From an uncultured Clostridia bacterium (GTDB taxonomy: Bacteria > Bacillota > Clostridia > Christensenellales > Aristaeellaceae), in contig CAKUAV010000002.1 of NCBI GenBank assembly GCA_934636425.1, positions 1 through 61,679 of the forward strand: a stretch of DNA of 61,679 nt, in the 5' to 3' direction. Both the position numbers and the translations under genes were made by a program. Positions within the stretch are counted from its first letter, which is position 1, and each line of letters starts with the position of its first letter. The notes below the pieces were generated by a model. The model made no database searches. It was not told the origin of the DNA and saw only the letters and a list, made by a program, of their open reading frames with translations. Shown here in pieces: positions 26,798 through 37,800 of the stretch.

Positions 26798-29080
26798 ATG
26801 AATCTTCATCAGTATATAGAGACGCTCAAGAGCGATCCCTTCTTCATGCAGAACGTCGCCTGCTGGAAGGAGCTGCCCGCCCGCCCCGCGCGCTATGAGC
26901 CGTTCCCCGATTCGCTCGATCCGCGCGTGATAAAGGCCATGGACAAGCGCGGCGTCCACAGGCTGTACAGCCACCAGCGCCAGGCGGTGACGGCGGCGCT
27001 TGACGGCGAGGATATCGTCGTGGTCACGCCCACGGCCTCCGGAAAGACGCTGTGCTACAATCTGCCCGTGCTGGACGCAATCCTCAAAAATCCCGACGCG
27101 CGCGCCCTCTACCTCTTCCCCACAAAGGCGCTCTCCGCCGATCAGGCCGCCGAGCTGTACGCGCTCATAGACATTCTGGGCGAGCCGATCAAGTGCTACA
27201 CATACGATGGCGACACCGCCGCGCCCGCCCGCGCCGCCATACGCGCCGCCGGCCATGTGGTTGTGACCAATCCGGATATGCTGCACTCGGGCATACTGCC
27301 CCATCACACCAAGTGGGTCAAGCTGTTTGAAAACCTCAAGTACATCGTCATCGACGAAATCCACGCCTACCGCGGCGTGTTCGGCGGCAATCTGGCCAAC
27401 GTCATACGCCGCCTGAGACGCGTGTGCGCGTTCTACGGCGCGCATCCTCAGTTCATCTGCTGCTCGGCCACGATCAAAAACCCCGCCGAGCTGGCCGCGC
27501 AGATCATCGGTTCTCCCGTCAGGCTGATCGACGACAACGGCGCGCCCGCCGGAAAGCGCAACATCGTGTTCTACAACCCGCCGGTCATCAACAGACAGCT
27601 GGGCATACGCAAGAGCGCCATCGGCGAAACCCACCGCATTGCCGAGGGCTTTCTCAAGAACGACATACAGTCGATCATATTCTCCCGCTCGCGCGTGACG
27701 GTCGAGGTGCTCGTGCGCCGGCTCAAGGACGCTGTGCGCGATCCTTTGGGCAACGCCGGGCGCGTGCGCGGCTATCGCGGCGGCTATCTGCCCACGCAGC
27801 GGCGGGAGATCGAGCGTCAGCTGCGCGCGGGCGAGATCAGCACGGTGGTCTCCACAAACGCGCTGGAGCTGGGCATAGACATCGGCCAGCTGGACGTGTG
27901 CATCATCTGCGGCTATCCGGGCACCATCGCCAGCACATGGCAGCAGGCGGGGCGCGCGGGGCGGCGCGGCGGCGAATCGCTGCTGATTCTCGTCGGCACG
28001 AGCGACCCGCTCGACCAGTACATGATGGCGCACCCGGACTACTTCTTCGGCCAGTCGCCCGAGCAGGCGCTGGTCAATCCGGACAACCTCTACATACTGC
28101 TCAATCACGTCAAATGCGCCGCCTACGAGCTGCCCTTTACCGACGGCGAGCTGTTCGGCAATCTGGACAGCACGGGCGAGCTGCTCGACTATCTGACAGA
28201 GCAGGGGCTGCTCATGCACGTCGCCGGGCGCTATCACTGGATGGCCGAGGAGTTCCCGCAGGCCGGCATATCGCTGCGCTCTGCGTGCGATCAGAATTTC
28301 GTCATCATCGACATATCGAACCCCGCGCATCACCGCGTCATCGGCGAGATGGACCGCTTCACCGTGCCGATGCTGCTGCACCAGTACGCCATATACCTCC
28401 ATGAGGGGCAGCAGTATCAGGTGGAGCAGCTCGACTTTGACGACAAGAAGGCCTATGTGCGCGCGGTCAACGTCGATTACTACACCGACGCGGATCTGTC
28501 CACCAGCATGAAGGTGCTCGACGTGTTCGACGAAAAGCCCTCCGGCCCCATGACGCGCTATCGCGGCGAGGTCATGGTGTCCACGATCACGCGGATGTTC
28601 AAGAAAATGAAGCTGGACACGCGCGAAAACCTCGGCTGGGGGCCGGTCACGCTGCCCGAGCTGGAAATGCAGACCACCGCCTGCTGGTGGACGATCCCCG
28701 AGAGCATAGAGGCCGCCTGGCCGAAGGATCAGCTTCAGGACGCGATGGTCGGCCTGTGCCACATGATGCGCGCCATAGCGCCGCTCAACCTCATGTGCGC
28801 GCCCAGCGACATCGCCGTGGTCTATCATGTGCGCGACCCGTTCACACAGCGCCCCACGCTGTATTTCTACGACTGCGTCGAGGGCGGCATCGGCCTGAGC
28901 GATCACGTCTACGAAACCGACCGCCTGCTCTTTCAGGAGGCGCTCGAGCGGCTGGACGAATGCCCCTGCGAAGGCGGCTGCCCCAGCTGCGTGGGCGCGG
29001 CGGTCGGCCCGAACGCCAAGGAGGCGCTCCGCGCGCTTTTGCAGACGCTGCTCGCCGGCGAGGACGCGCCGCAGGAATAG
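26798..29080 (+). CDS. MrfA/YprA-type superfamily 2 helicase with zinc-binding C-terminus
   Basis: 760 residues. Q motif and Walker A (SHQRQAVTAAL...TPTASGKTLCYN, about 62-90), DEIH box (VIDEIHAYRGVFG, near 185), SATIKNP, and motif VI QQAGRAGRRG. The C-terminal domain ends CPCEGGCPSCVG (cysteines near 723-732), the four-cysteine MZB zinc site of Bacillus MrfA. MrfA is a 3'-5' helicase in mitomycin adduct repair and normally works with the exonuclease MrfB, which is not adjacent here. CGGAGG precedes the ATG. It is divergent from ruvC; a TATAAT lies at 26760-26765 without a clear -35. Confidence 0.9.
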   Translation: MNLHQYIETLKSDPFFMQNVACWKELPARPARYEPFPDSLDPRVIKAMDKRGVHRLYSHQRQAVTAALDGEDIVVVTPTASGKTLCYNLPVLDAILKNPDARALYLFPTKALSADQAAELYALIDILGEPIKCYTYDGDTAAPARAAIRAAGHVVVTNPDMLHSGILPHHTKWVKLFENLKYIVIDEIHAYRGVFGGNLANVIRRLRRVCAFYGAHPQFICCSATIKNPAELAAQIIGSPVRLIDDNGAPAGKRNIVFYNPPVINRQLGIRKSAIGETHRIAEGFLKNDIQSIIFSRSRVTVEVLVRRLKDAVRDPLGNAGRVRGYRGGYLPTQRREIERQLRAGEISTVVSTNALELGIDIGQLDVCIICGYPGTIASTWQQAGRAGRRGGESLLILVGTSDPLDQYMMAHPDYFFGQSPEQALVNPDNLYILLNHVKCAAYELPFTDGELFGNLDSTGELLDYLTEQGLLMHVAGRYHWMAEEFPQAGISLRSACDQNFVIIDISNPAHHRVIGEMDRFTVPMLLHQYAIYLHEGQQYQVEQLDFDDKKAYVRAVNVDYYTDADLSTSMKVLDVFDEKPSGPMTRYRGEVMVSTITRMFKKMKLDTRENLGWGPVTLPELEMQTTACWWTIPESIEAAWPKDQLQDAMVGLCHMMRAIAPLNLMCAPSDIAVVYHVRDPFTQRPTLYFYDCVEGGIGLSDHVYETDRLLFQEALERLDECPCEGGCPSCVGAAVGPNAKEALRALLQTLLAGEDAPQE

Positions 29081-29189
29081 CCCCGAGCGCAGGACTGTAC
29101 AGAAAGGGTTCTAACGCAGACAAAATTTCGATTGACGCACGGAAATTGAAGCCGAGGCTTCGGCGGCGTTCAGGCGCTCAGGCAATGGA

Positions 29190-29990
29190 ATGAATTTTTG
29201 CAGGCCGCGCTTCTTGAAATGCCCTGCCGCACCGTTTGGGAGGGCATTCAAAACCGTGGCCTGCCGCCGTTTCAAGCGCCTTTCCCGCACCACCGCTCGA
29301 AGCCCATTCGCTTTTTCGACTCGCAGCGCCCGCCAGCATTCGCGGCATGGCCACGCAGGGCAGGCCGTACAGTTTATCCCCCGTGCGCCGTACAGTCAAC
29401 ATCTGAATCTTCCCCCATACCGCCGCCCCGATTCCAGCGCGCAACGCCCGCCGGCATTCATGGCATGGCCGCATGGGGTAAACAAATCATCTCATCTACG
29501 CCGTGCAGGCAATGGCCTGAATTTCCCGCGCCGCCGTCCTGAAGCCTGCTTGCCTTTTTAAGCGCGCAGCGCCCGCCGACATTCTCGGCATGGCCGCGCA
29601 GGGCAGACAGCGCTTATCCCCCGTGCGCCGTACAGTCAACATCTGAATCTTCCCCCGTACCGCCGCCCAGATTCCAGCGCGCAGCGCCCGCCGGCATTCA
29701 TGGCATGGCCGCGCAGGGCAGACAGTGCTTATCTCCCGTGCGCCGTACAGTCAACATCTGAATCTTCCCCCGTACCGCCGCCCCGATTCCAGCGCGCAGC
29801 GCCCGCCGGCATTCATGGCATGGCCGCATGGAGTAAACAAATCATCTCATCTACGCCGTGCAGGCAATGGCCTGAGTTTCCCGCGCCGCCGTACTGAAGC
29901 CTGCTTGCCTTTTTAAGCGCGCAACACCCGCCGACATTCTCGGCATGGCCGCGCAGAACAGGCGACGCACGCCATCCCCCGTGCAAAGCC
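29190..29990. repeat. Higher-order tandem repeat with two unit types (about 115 and 125 bp)
   Basis: CGCCCGCC(G/A)(G/A)CATTC(A/T)(T/C)GGCATGGC recurs with its CATT at 29337, 29455, 29580, 29695, 29810 and 29935. The spacers are of type P (GTACAGTCAACATCTGAATC, 115-118 bp) or type Q (AAACAAATCATCTCATCTACG with the TTTTTAAGCGCGCA tail, 125 bp), ordered P-Q-P-P-Q. A degenerate Q-like stretch precedes them at about 29260. The two Q units are 355 bp apart and nearly identical. No gene-like ORF exists in the 29081-30083 gap. Confidence 0.9.
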
Positions 29991-30005
29991 ATGCTTTCTC
30001 CGACG

Positions 30006-30055
30006 CAAAAATCACCGCCGCGGTCATCGCGCTCCATGCGATCGCCGCGGCGGTT
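30006..30055 (-). terminator. gdhA terminator
   Basis: Minus strand ACCGCCGCGGCGATCGC pairs with GCGATGACCGCGGCGGT and is followed by GATTTTTG. Confidence 0.85.
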
Positions 30056-30083
30056 CGTTTTATGCGGTTTTGCTTTTATACGA

Positions 30084-31415
30084 TCAGACGACGCCCTGAG
30101 CCAGCATCGCGTCGGCCACCTTCAGGAAGCCCGCGATGTTCGCGCCGGCCACATAGTCGCCCTCGTGGCCGTATTTCGCGGCGGCGGCGGCCGTCTCCTT
30201 GAATATGCCCACCATGATCTGATGCAGGCGCGCGTCGACCTCGTCGAACGTCCAGCTCAGGCGCAGGCTGTTCTGGCTCATCTCCAGCGCGGAGGTGGCC
30301 ACGCCGCCCGCATTGGCCGCCTTGGCCGGCGCAAAGAGCACGCCCGCAGACTGGAAGGCATGGATCGCTTCCGGCGTGGAGGGCATATTCGCGCCCTCGC
30401 CGACGGCGAACACGCCGTTCTTGATCAGCGCGGCGGCATGCTCGGCGTGCAGCTCGTTCTGCGTCGCGCAGGGCAGTGCGATGTCGCAGGGCACGTCCCA
30501 GATCACGCCGTCCTCATGATACTCGGCGTTCGGGCGATAGGCGGTGTACTCGCGCAGGCGCTTGCGCTCGACCTCCTTGATCTGCTTGACGGCCGCCAGA
30601 TCAACGCCCTCGCTGTCGTAGATCCAGCCGGTGGAATCGCACATCGCGACCACCTTGCCGCCCAGCGTCGTCGCCTTCTCGGCGGCGTATATGGCCACGT
30701 TGCCGGAGCCGGAGACGACCACGCGCTTGCCCTCGAAGGACTCGCCCTTCGTGGCCAGCATTTCCTTCATCAGGTAGACCAGACCGTAGCCGGTGGCCTC
30801 CTTGCGGGCCAGCGAGCCGCCGTAGGTGAGGCCCTTTCCGGTCAGCACGCCCTCATACAGGCCGGTGATGCGCTTGTACTGGCCGTAGAGATAGCCGATT
30901 TCACGCGCGCCCACGCCGATGTCGCCGGCGGGCACGTCGATATCCGCGCCGATATACTTGTACAGCTCGGTCATGAAGCTCTGGCAGAACGCCATGACCT
31001 CGCGGTCGCTCTTGCCCTTGGGATCGAAATCGCTGCCGCCCTTGCCGCCGCCGATGGGCAGGCCGGTCAGGCTGTTCTTGAAGACCTGCTCAAAGCCCAG
31101 GAACTTGATCACGCCCAGATTGACGGAGGGGTGCAGGCGCAGTCCGCCCTTGTAGGGGCCGATGGCGTTGTTGAACTGCACGCGATAGCCCTTGTTGACG
31201 CGCACCTTGCCGCTGTCGTCCACCCACGGCACCTTGAACAGAATCGCGCGGTCCGGCTCGGTCAGGCGCTCCAGTATGCCGGCCTTTTCATAGGCGGGAT
31301 TGGCGTCGATAACCGGCGCGATGGTCTCCAGCACCTCCGTAACGGCCTGATGGAATACGGCCTCGCCGGGGTTTTTTGCGATCACATTGGACAATACGTC
31401 ACCCACATAGGACAT
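30084..31415 (-). CDS. gdhA: NADP-type glutamate dehydrogenase
   Basis: 443 residues, the length of hexameric bacterial GdhA. The catalytic loop is LPIGGGKGGSDFDPKGKSD, the substrate region is RVQFNNAIGPYKGGLRLHPSVN, and the Rossmann motif is VVSGSGNVAIYAAEKA. It interconverts 2-oxoglutarate plus ammonium with glutamate and is the link between carbon and nitrogen metabolism. Monocistronic, with own promoter and terminator. The Shine-Dalgarno site (AGGGGGG) is followed by a T run just before the ATG. Confidence 0.97.
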   Translation of the reverse strand: MSYVGDVLSNVIAKNPGEAVFHQAVTEVLETIAPVIDANPAYEKAGILERLTEPDRAILFKVPWVDDSGKVRVNKGYRVQFNNAIGPYKGGLRLHPSVNLGVIKFLGFEQVFKNSLTGLPIGGGKGGSDFDPKGKSDREVMAFCQSFMTELYKYIGADIDVPAGDIGVGAREIGYLYGQYKRITGLYEGVLTGKGLTYGGSLARKEATGYGLVYLMKEMLATKGESFEGKRVVVSGSGNVAIYAAEKATTLGGKVVAMCDSTGWIYDSEGVDLAAVKQIKEVERKRLREYTAYRPNAEYHEDGVIWDVPCDIALPCATQNELHAEHAAALIKNGVFAVGEGANMPSTPEAIHAFQSAGVLFAPAKAANAGGVATSALEMSQNSLRLSWTFDEVDARLHQIMVGIFKETAAAAAKYGHEGDYVAGANIAGFLKVADAMLAQGVV

Positions 31416-31451
31416 GAAAAAAAGCCCCCTCGCTCTTATGAGAATGGCTTT

Positions 31452-31481
31452 ATTCTACTCCCACAGAGCGCCGCTTGTCAA
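31452..31481 (-). promoter_or_regulatory. gdhA promoter
   Basis: Minus strand TTGACA, 18 bp, TAGAAT, about 37 bp upstream of the ATG. Confidence 0.75.
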
Positions 31482-31612
31482 TCGTCCAGACGCTTAGAGG
31501 ATGCAAATTTGCATTATTTTATTGTGAAAACTGCGATTTCGACGTTTATTTTATGCTTTTTCACTCATATCGGCGGCAATCGCGACGCAATCCTGCATTT
31601 GCGCGATGGGAA

Positions 31613-31641
31613 TTGACTTTGTCCGCGCCGCGGGCTATAAT
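31613..31641 (+). promoter_or_regulatory. Promoter of the carbon-nitrogen hydrolase gene
   Basis: TTGACT, 17 bp, TATAAT, 33 bp upstream of the ATG; among the best promoters in the window. Confidence 0.85.
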
Positions 31642-31673
31642 GAATGAACGAAACGGCAGAAAGGAGCGTTACC

Positions 31674-32600
31674 ATGGGAAAAAAGACGAGAATCGCCTCC
31701 TGGGCAATGCGCGAGGAGGTTCTGCGCGGCAAGACGCAGGAAGAGATGCTCTCCGTCGCGCTGGAAAAGATCGATGCGGCAGCTGGCTACAAGCCCGATC
31801 TGATCTGCTTCCCGGAGATATTCCTCAAGACCGGCGGCGACCGAAACAACCCCAGAGGCCGCGAAATCGGCGAGGAAATGCTGCGCGCATTCAGCCGCAG
31901 GGCGCGGGAGATCGGCAGCTATATACTCACTTCATACTATGAGCCGAGCGAGAAATATCCCGGCTACAAGTACAACTGCGCCGTGCTCATAGACCGGCAG
32001 GGCCGCGAGGCCGGCCGCTACCGCAAGGCGCACCCGGTGTACGAGGAATCGACCGAGGATCATGTGCTGCCCGGCTGCGACTATCCGGTGTTCGACACGG
32101 ATTTTGGCAAAATGGGCGTGCAGACCTGCTTTGACATCGGCTGGCGCGAGGGCTGGAACCAGCTGGCCAGAAAGGGCGCGCGGCTGGTGGTCTGGAACGC
32201 GGCCTATGACGGCGGCAATCTTCTGGACACATACGCGGCCTACAATCAGTATTTCGTCGTCTCGACGGTGCGCACCAGCCACGCCCGCATCATCGATCCC
32301 TGCGCCCGCACGCTGGCCGAAAGCGCGCGCTGGGACGGGCTGGCCATGGCGGACGTCGACCTGACCGGCGAGGTCTTCCACATGGATCGCCACTTCGAGC
32401 AGCTCGACGATATCCGCCGCGATCTGGGCGCGTCCGTCACAATCCGCTCCTATTCCGAGGAAGGCTGCTTCTGGCTGGAATCGAACGATCCGGCCTGGCC
32501 GATGGAGCGCATCAAGGAAAAATACGCGCTGCTGACCTACCGCGAATACCACAGGGAGGCCGACGCGCTGCAAAGGCAGTGGCGCGAGAAATTCCGCTGA
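31674..32600 (+). CDS. Carbon-nitrogen hydrolase (nitrilase superfamily)
   Basis: 308 residues with the Glu-Lys-Cys triad: E48 in ICFPEIF, K118 in RYRKAHP and C152 in GVQTCFDIGW. It hydrolyses a non-peptide C-N bond (amide, carbamoyl or nitrile); the specific substrate is unknown. AAGGAG 7 bp upstream fixes the ATG at 31674; an in-frame ATG at 31644 would begin directly at the promoter -10. Strong own promoter, divergent from gdhA. No clear terminator follows. The 32601-32723 stretch downstream shows nothing recognisable. Confidence 0.88.
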   Translation: MGKKTRIASWAMREEVLRGKTQEEMLSVALEKIDAAAGYKPDLICFPEIFLKTGGDRNNPRGREIGEEMLRAFSRRAREIGSYILTSYYEPSEKYPGYKYNCAVLIDRQGREAGRYRKAHPVYEESTEDHVLPGCDYPVFDTDFGKMGVQTCFDIGWREGWNQLARKGARLVVWNAAYDGGNLLDTYAAYNQYFVVSTVRTSHARIIDPCARTLAESARWDGLAMADVDLTGEVFHMDRHFEQLDDIRRDLGASVTIRSYSEEGCFWLESNDPAWPMERIKEKYALLTYREYHREADALQRQWREKFR

Positions 32601-32723
32601 ACGGCGCTGGCCGCGTCCCGGTTTTTATACGCCGGCGCGCAGTCGAATTCACCGCATTTTTGAAACTGATCAGAAAAGGCTTCTGCACGGAATCCCGGGT
32701 AAGGTACAATTCCATAGCAGCAG

Positions 32724-32932
32724 ATGGCATCGCCATGAAAGACTGTCGAAATAACCTCGGAGAGCGCGAAAAGGCGAAGCCCTTTCGAATATCCACTCGC
32801 GTCCGGCGGCGTGCACGGCGGGTGCGGGACGATTGCTGCCCTGAAAATCTCATTTTCCAGAGCAAAAACTGATTGCTTCCCCGCTCACCGGCTTGCCAAT
32901 GTTTTTTTGACAAGCTGACATGGCATCGCCAT
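32724..32932 (+). repeat. MITE-like dispersed element, copy B, with flanking duplicated palindromes
   Basis: The body (32737-32919) starts GAAAGACTGTCGAAATAACC and ends TTTTTTTGACAAGCTG. The core reads CCGGCGGCGTGCACGGCGGG. The block 32840-32867 is identical to 8115-8142 of copy A. A stem at about 32768-32790 has arms CGAAAAGG / CCCTTTCG. Identical 13-bp palindromes ATGGCATCGCCAT flank both ends (32724-32736 and 32920-32932). Confidence 0.78.
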
Positions 32933-33045
32933 GAGTGAACGGACAAAGAAGGAAAAATGCGTGTTTATCAGTGCAATCCCTGCTTCCATGCTGTTCGCGC
33001 CCCTCTGCCGCGCATCGCTTACCCCGGCTTTTCGTGAAGAGTCCG

Positions 33046-33095
33046 GAAAAACGCGCTTCATTCGCTCATATCGAGCCGAACGAAGCGCGCTTTTC
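33046..33095 (-). terminator. fhs (purine operon) terminator
   Basis: Minus strand AAAAGCGCGCTTCGTTCGGCTC pairs with GAGCGAATGAAGCGCGTTTTT; it lies directly after the fhs stop. The 32933-33045 stretch shows nothing else. Confidence 0.85.
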
Positions 33096-33103
33096 ATATC
33101 TTT

Positions 33104-34771
<1,668 letters not shown>

Positions 34772-34863
34772 ATCGTTATCCTGCCCTTTCCTGATGATGA
34801 TATGAAACCCGAAACCGTGACGGCGGCGGATATTGAGCGCATCCGTCGCCTTCACGGATCATT

Positions 34864-37800
34864 TTATCGGAAGTACTCCACCGCGCCGCGGAATATCGCC
34901 AGACTGTTCTCGCCGGGCACGTTCTTATACAGACCCTCGCCCGCGCGCTCGCTGTGCGCCATGCGGCCGAACACGCGGCCGTCCGGAGAGGTGACGCCCT
35001 CTATGGCCTGCACGGAGCCGTTCGGGTTGACCGAAATGTCCATCGACGGCGCGCCGGTCTCGTCGCAGTACTGTGTGGCGATCTGGCCGTTTTTCGCCAG
35101 CTGCGCGATCAGCTCGTCCGAGGCGATGAAGCGCCCCTCGCCGTGAGAGATGGGCGTGATCGTCACCTTGCCCACCGGCAGATAGCTCAGCCACGGCGAA
35201 CGGTTCGAGCAGACGCGGGTGCGCGCCAGACGCGACTGGTGGCGGCCGATGACGTTGAACGTCAGCGTCGGGCAGGCGTCGTCCATATCGCGGATCTCGC
35301 CGTAGGGCACCAGTCCCAGCTTGATGAGCGCCTGGAAGCCGTTGCACACGCCGCCGATCAGGCCGTCTCGCGCATTGAGCAGCGCCATGGTCTTTTCGGC
35401 CAGCACGGGATTGCGCAGGAAGGCCGTTATGAACTTGCCCGAGCCGTCCGGCTCGTCGCCGCCCGAGAAGCCGCCGGGCAGGAAGAGCATCTGGCTCTCG
35501 TCAAGCAGCTTTGCGAAGCGCTCGACCGACTGCTGTACGCCGGCGGCGCTCATGTTGTTGATCACCATGATCTGCGGTATCGCGCCGGCCTGCTCGAATG
35601 CGGCGGCTGTGTCGTACTCGCAGTTCGTGCCGGGGAAGACCGGAATCAGCACGCGCGGCCTGCCGATCGGCTTGCCCTCATGGCAGGTGGTGCGGCCGCA
35701 CCATGTGAACGGCTCGACGGCGGATTCATCCTTAACCGTGCTGTTCGGGAACACCGATTCCAGACGGCCTTCATAGAGCGCGGTCAGCGTGCAGAGCGAT
35801 ACCGACTCGCCGCCCATGCTCAGGCAGCCGTCCGATGTGGTCTGGCCGATGATCTCGCCCACATCCGCGCCCTGCGCCAGCTCGAGAATGAAGCTGCCGT
35901 AATCCAGCGAGAACGCGCGCTCAATGCCGAACGCCTTGTCAAACTTAAAGCCAATGCCGTTGCCCACGGCCATCTTCAGTATGCCCTCGGCCACGCCGCC
36001 GAAGCCCGGCGTCCAGCAGGACAGCACGCGCCCCTCGCGGATCAGCGCGGTCACACGCTCGCACAGCGCGCGCACGCTGCCGGCATTCGGCAGGCCGTTT
36101 TCATCCTTTTCCGCGCTCAGATAGGCGACGCGGGAGCCGGCGCGCTTGAACTCGGGCGAGATGATGTCGCCGATGTGCGCCGTGGACACCGCGAAGGACA
36201 CCAGCGTCGGCGGGACATGCAGCTTCTCAAAGCTGCCGCTCATGGAGTCCTTGCCGCCGATCGCGCCCACGCCCAGACCCAGCTGCGCGTCCAGCGCGCC
36301 CAGCAGCGCCGCCATGGGCTTGCCCCAGCTCTCCGCCGCGCCCATGCGCTCGAAATACTCCTGGAAGGTCAGATGCGCGCTGTCAATGCCCGCGCCGCAG
36401 GCCGCCAGCTTGCAGAGCGACTCGATCACGGCCAGATACGCGCCGCGATAGGGATCCTTTTCCGTCACGAGCGGGTTATAGCCCCAGCTCATCGCCGAGC
36501 AGCTTGTGGTCTTGCCGCCCATGACCGGCAGCTTGGCCACCATGGCCTGTATCGGGGTGCGCTGATATTTGCCGCCGAAGGGCATCAGCACAGTGGCCGC
36601 GCCGATTGTCGAGTCGAAGCGCTCGGACAGGCCGCGCTTTGAGCAGACGTTCAGATCGGCGGAAAGCGCCTTCATGCCCTCGACAAAATCGGCGGGCACG
36701 TCTTTTTTGTACGCCTCGCCGGCCGTCACATGCGCGCGGGCGTGGCGCTGAGCGCCGTTTGAATCGAGGAAAACGCGCGCCACATCGACGATCACATCGC
36801 CGTTCCAGCGCATCACCAGCCGCTTTTTGTCGGTGACGGTCGCCACGACGGTGGCCTCGAGGTTCTCGCCCTCGGCCAGCGCGATGAACGCGTCGACGTC
36901 CTCCTTCGCCAGCACGACCGCCATGCGCTCCTGCGATTCGGAGATGGCCAGCTCTGTGCCGCTCAGGCCGTCGTACTTGCGGGGCACGGCGTTCAGATCG
37001 ATCTCAAGACCCTCGGCCAGCTCGCCGATGGCCACCGACACGCCGCCCGCGCCGAAGTCGTTGCAGCGCTTTATGAGCTTCGTGGCGCGCGGATCGCGCA
37101 TGAGCCGCTGCAGCTTGCGCTCCTCGGGCGCATTGCCCTTCTGCACCTCCGCACCGCAGGTTTCAAGCGACGTGCGGCTGTGTGATTTGGAGGAGCCGGT
37201 CGCGCCGCCGCAGCCGTCGCGCCCCGTGCGGCCGCCCAGCAGCACGATGATGTCGCCGGGCGCGGGCGTCTCGCGGCGCACGTTTTCCGCGGGGGCCGCG
37301 CCCACGACCGCGCCGATCTCCATGCGCTTGGCCGCGTAGCCGTCGTGATAGATTTCGTCCACAATGCCGGTCGCAAGGCCGATCTGATTGCCATAGGAGG
37401 AATAGCCGGCGGCGGCTGTGGTGGTCAGCTTGCGCTGAGGGAGCTTTCCGGGAATGGTGTCCTCGACCGGGCGGGTCGGATCGGCCGCGCCGGTCACGCG
37501 CATCGCCTGATAGACGTAGCCGCGTCCGGAGAGCGGATCGCGGATCGCGCCGCCGATGCAGGTGGCCGCGCCGCCGAAGGGCTCGATCTCGGTCGGGTGG
37601 TTGTGCGTCTCGTTCTTGAACAGCAGCAGCCAGTCCTCGTCGTGGCCGTTCACGTCGGCCTTCATGCGCACCGTGCAGGCGTTGATCTCCTCGGATTCGT
37701 CCAGATCGGTGAGCTTGCCGGTCTTTTTGAGATATTTCGCGCCGATCGTGGCCATGTCCATCAGCGTGACCGGCTTTTCGCCGCGCCCCAGTTCCTCGCG

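Noticed and set aside
26672..28906. 744-codon minus-strand ORF
   Set aside because: Antisense shadow of the MrfA-like helicase.
29190..29990. Possible CRISPR array in the P/Q repeat
   Set aside because: Spacers are not unique: they are only two recurring types. Units are over 110 bp and no cas gene is near.
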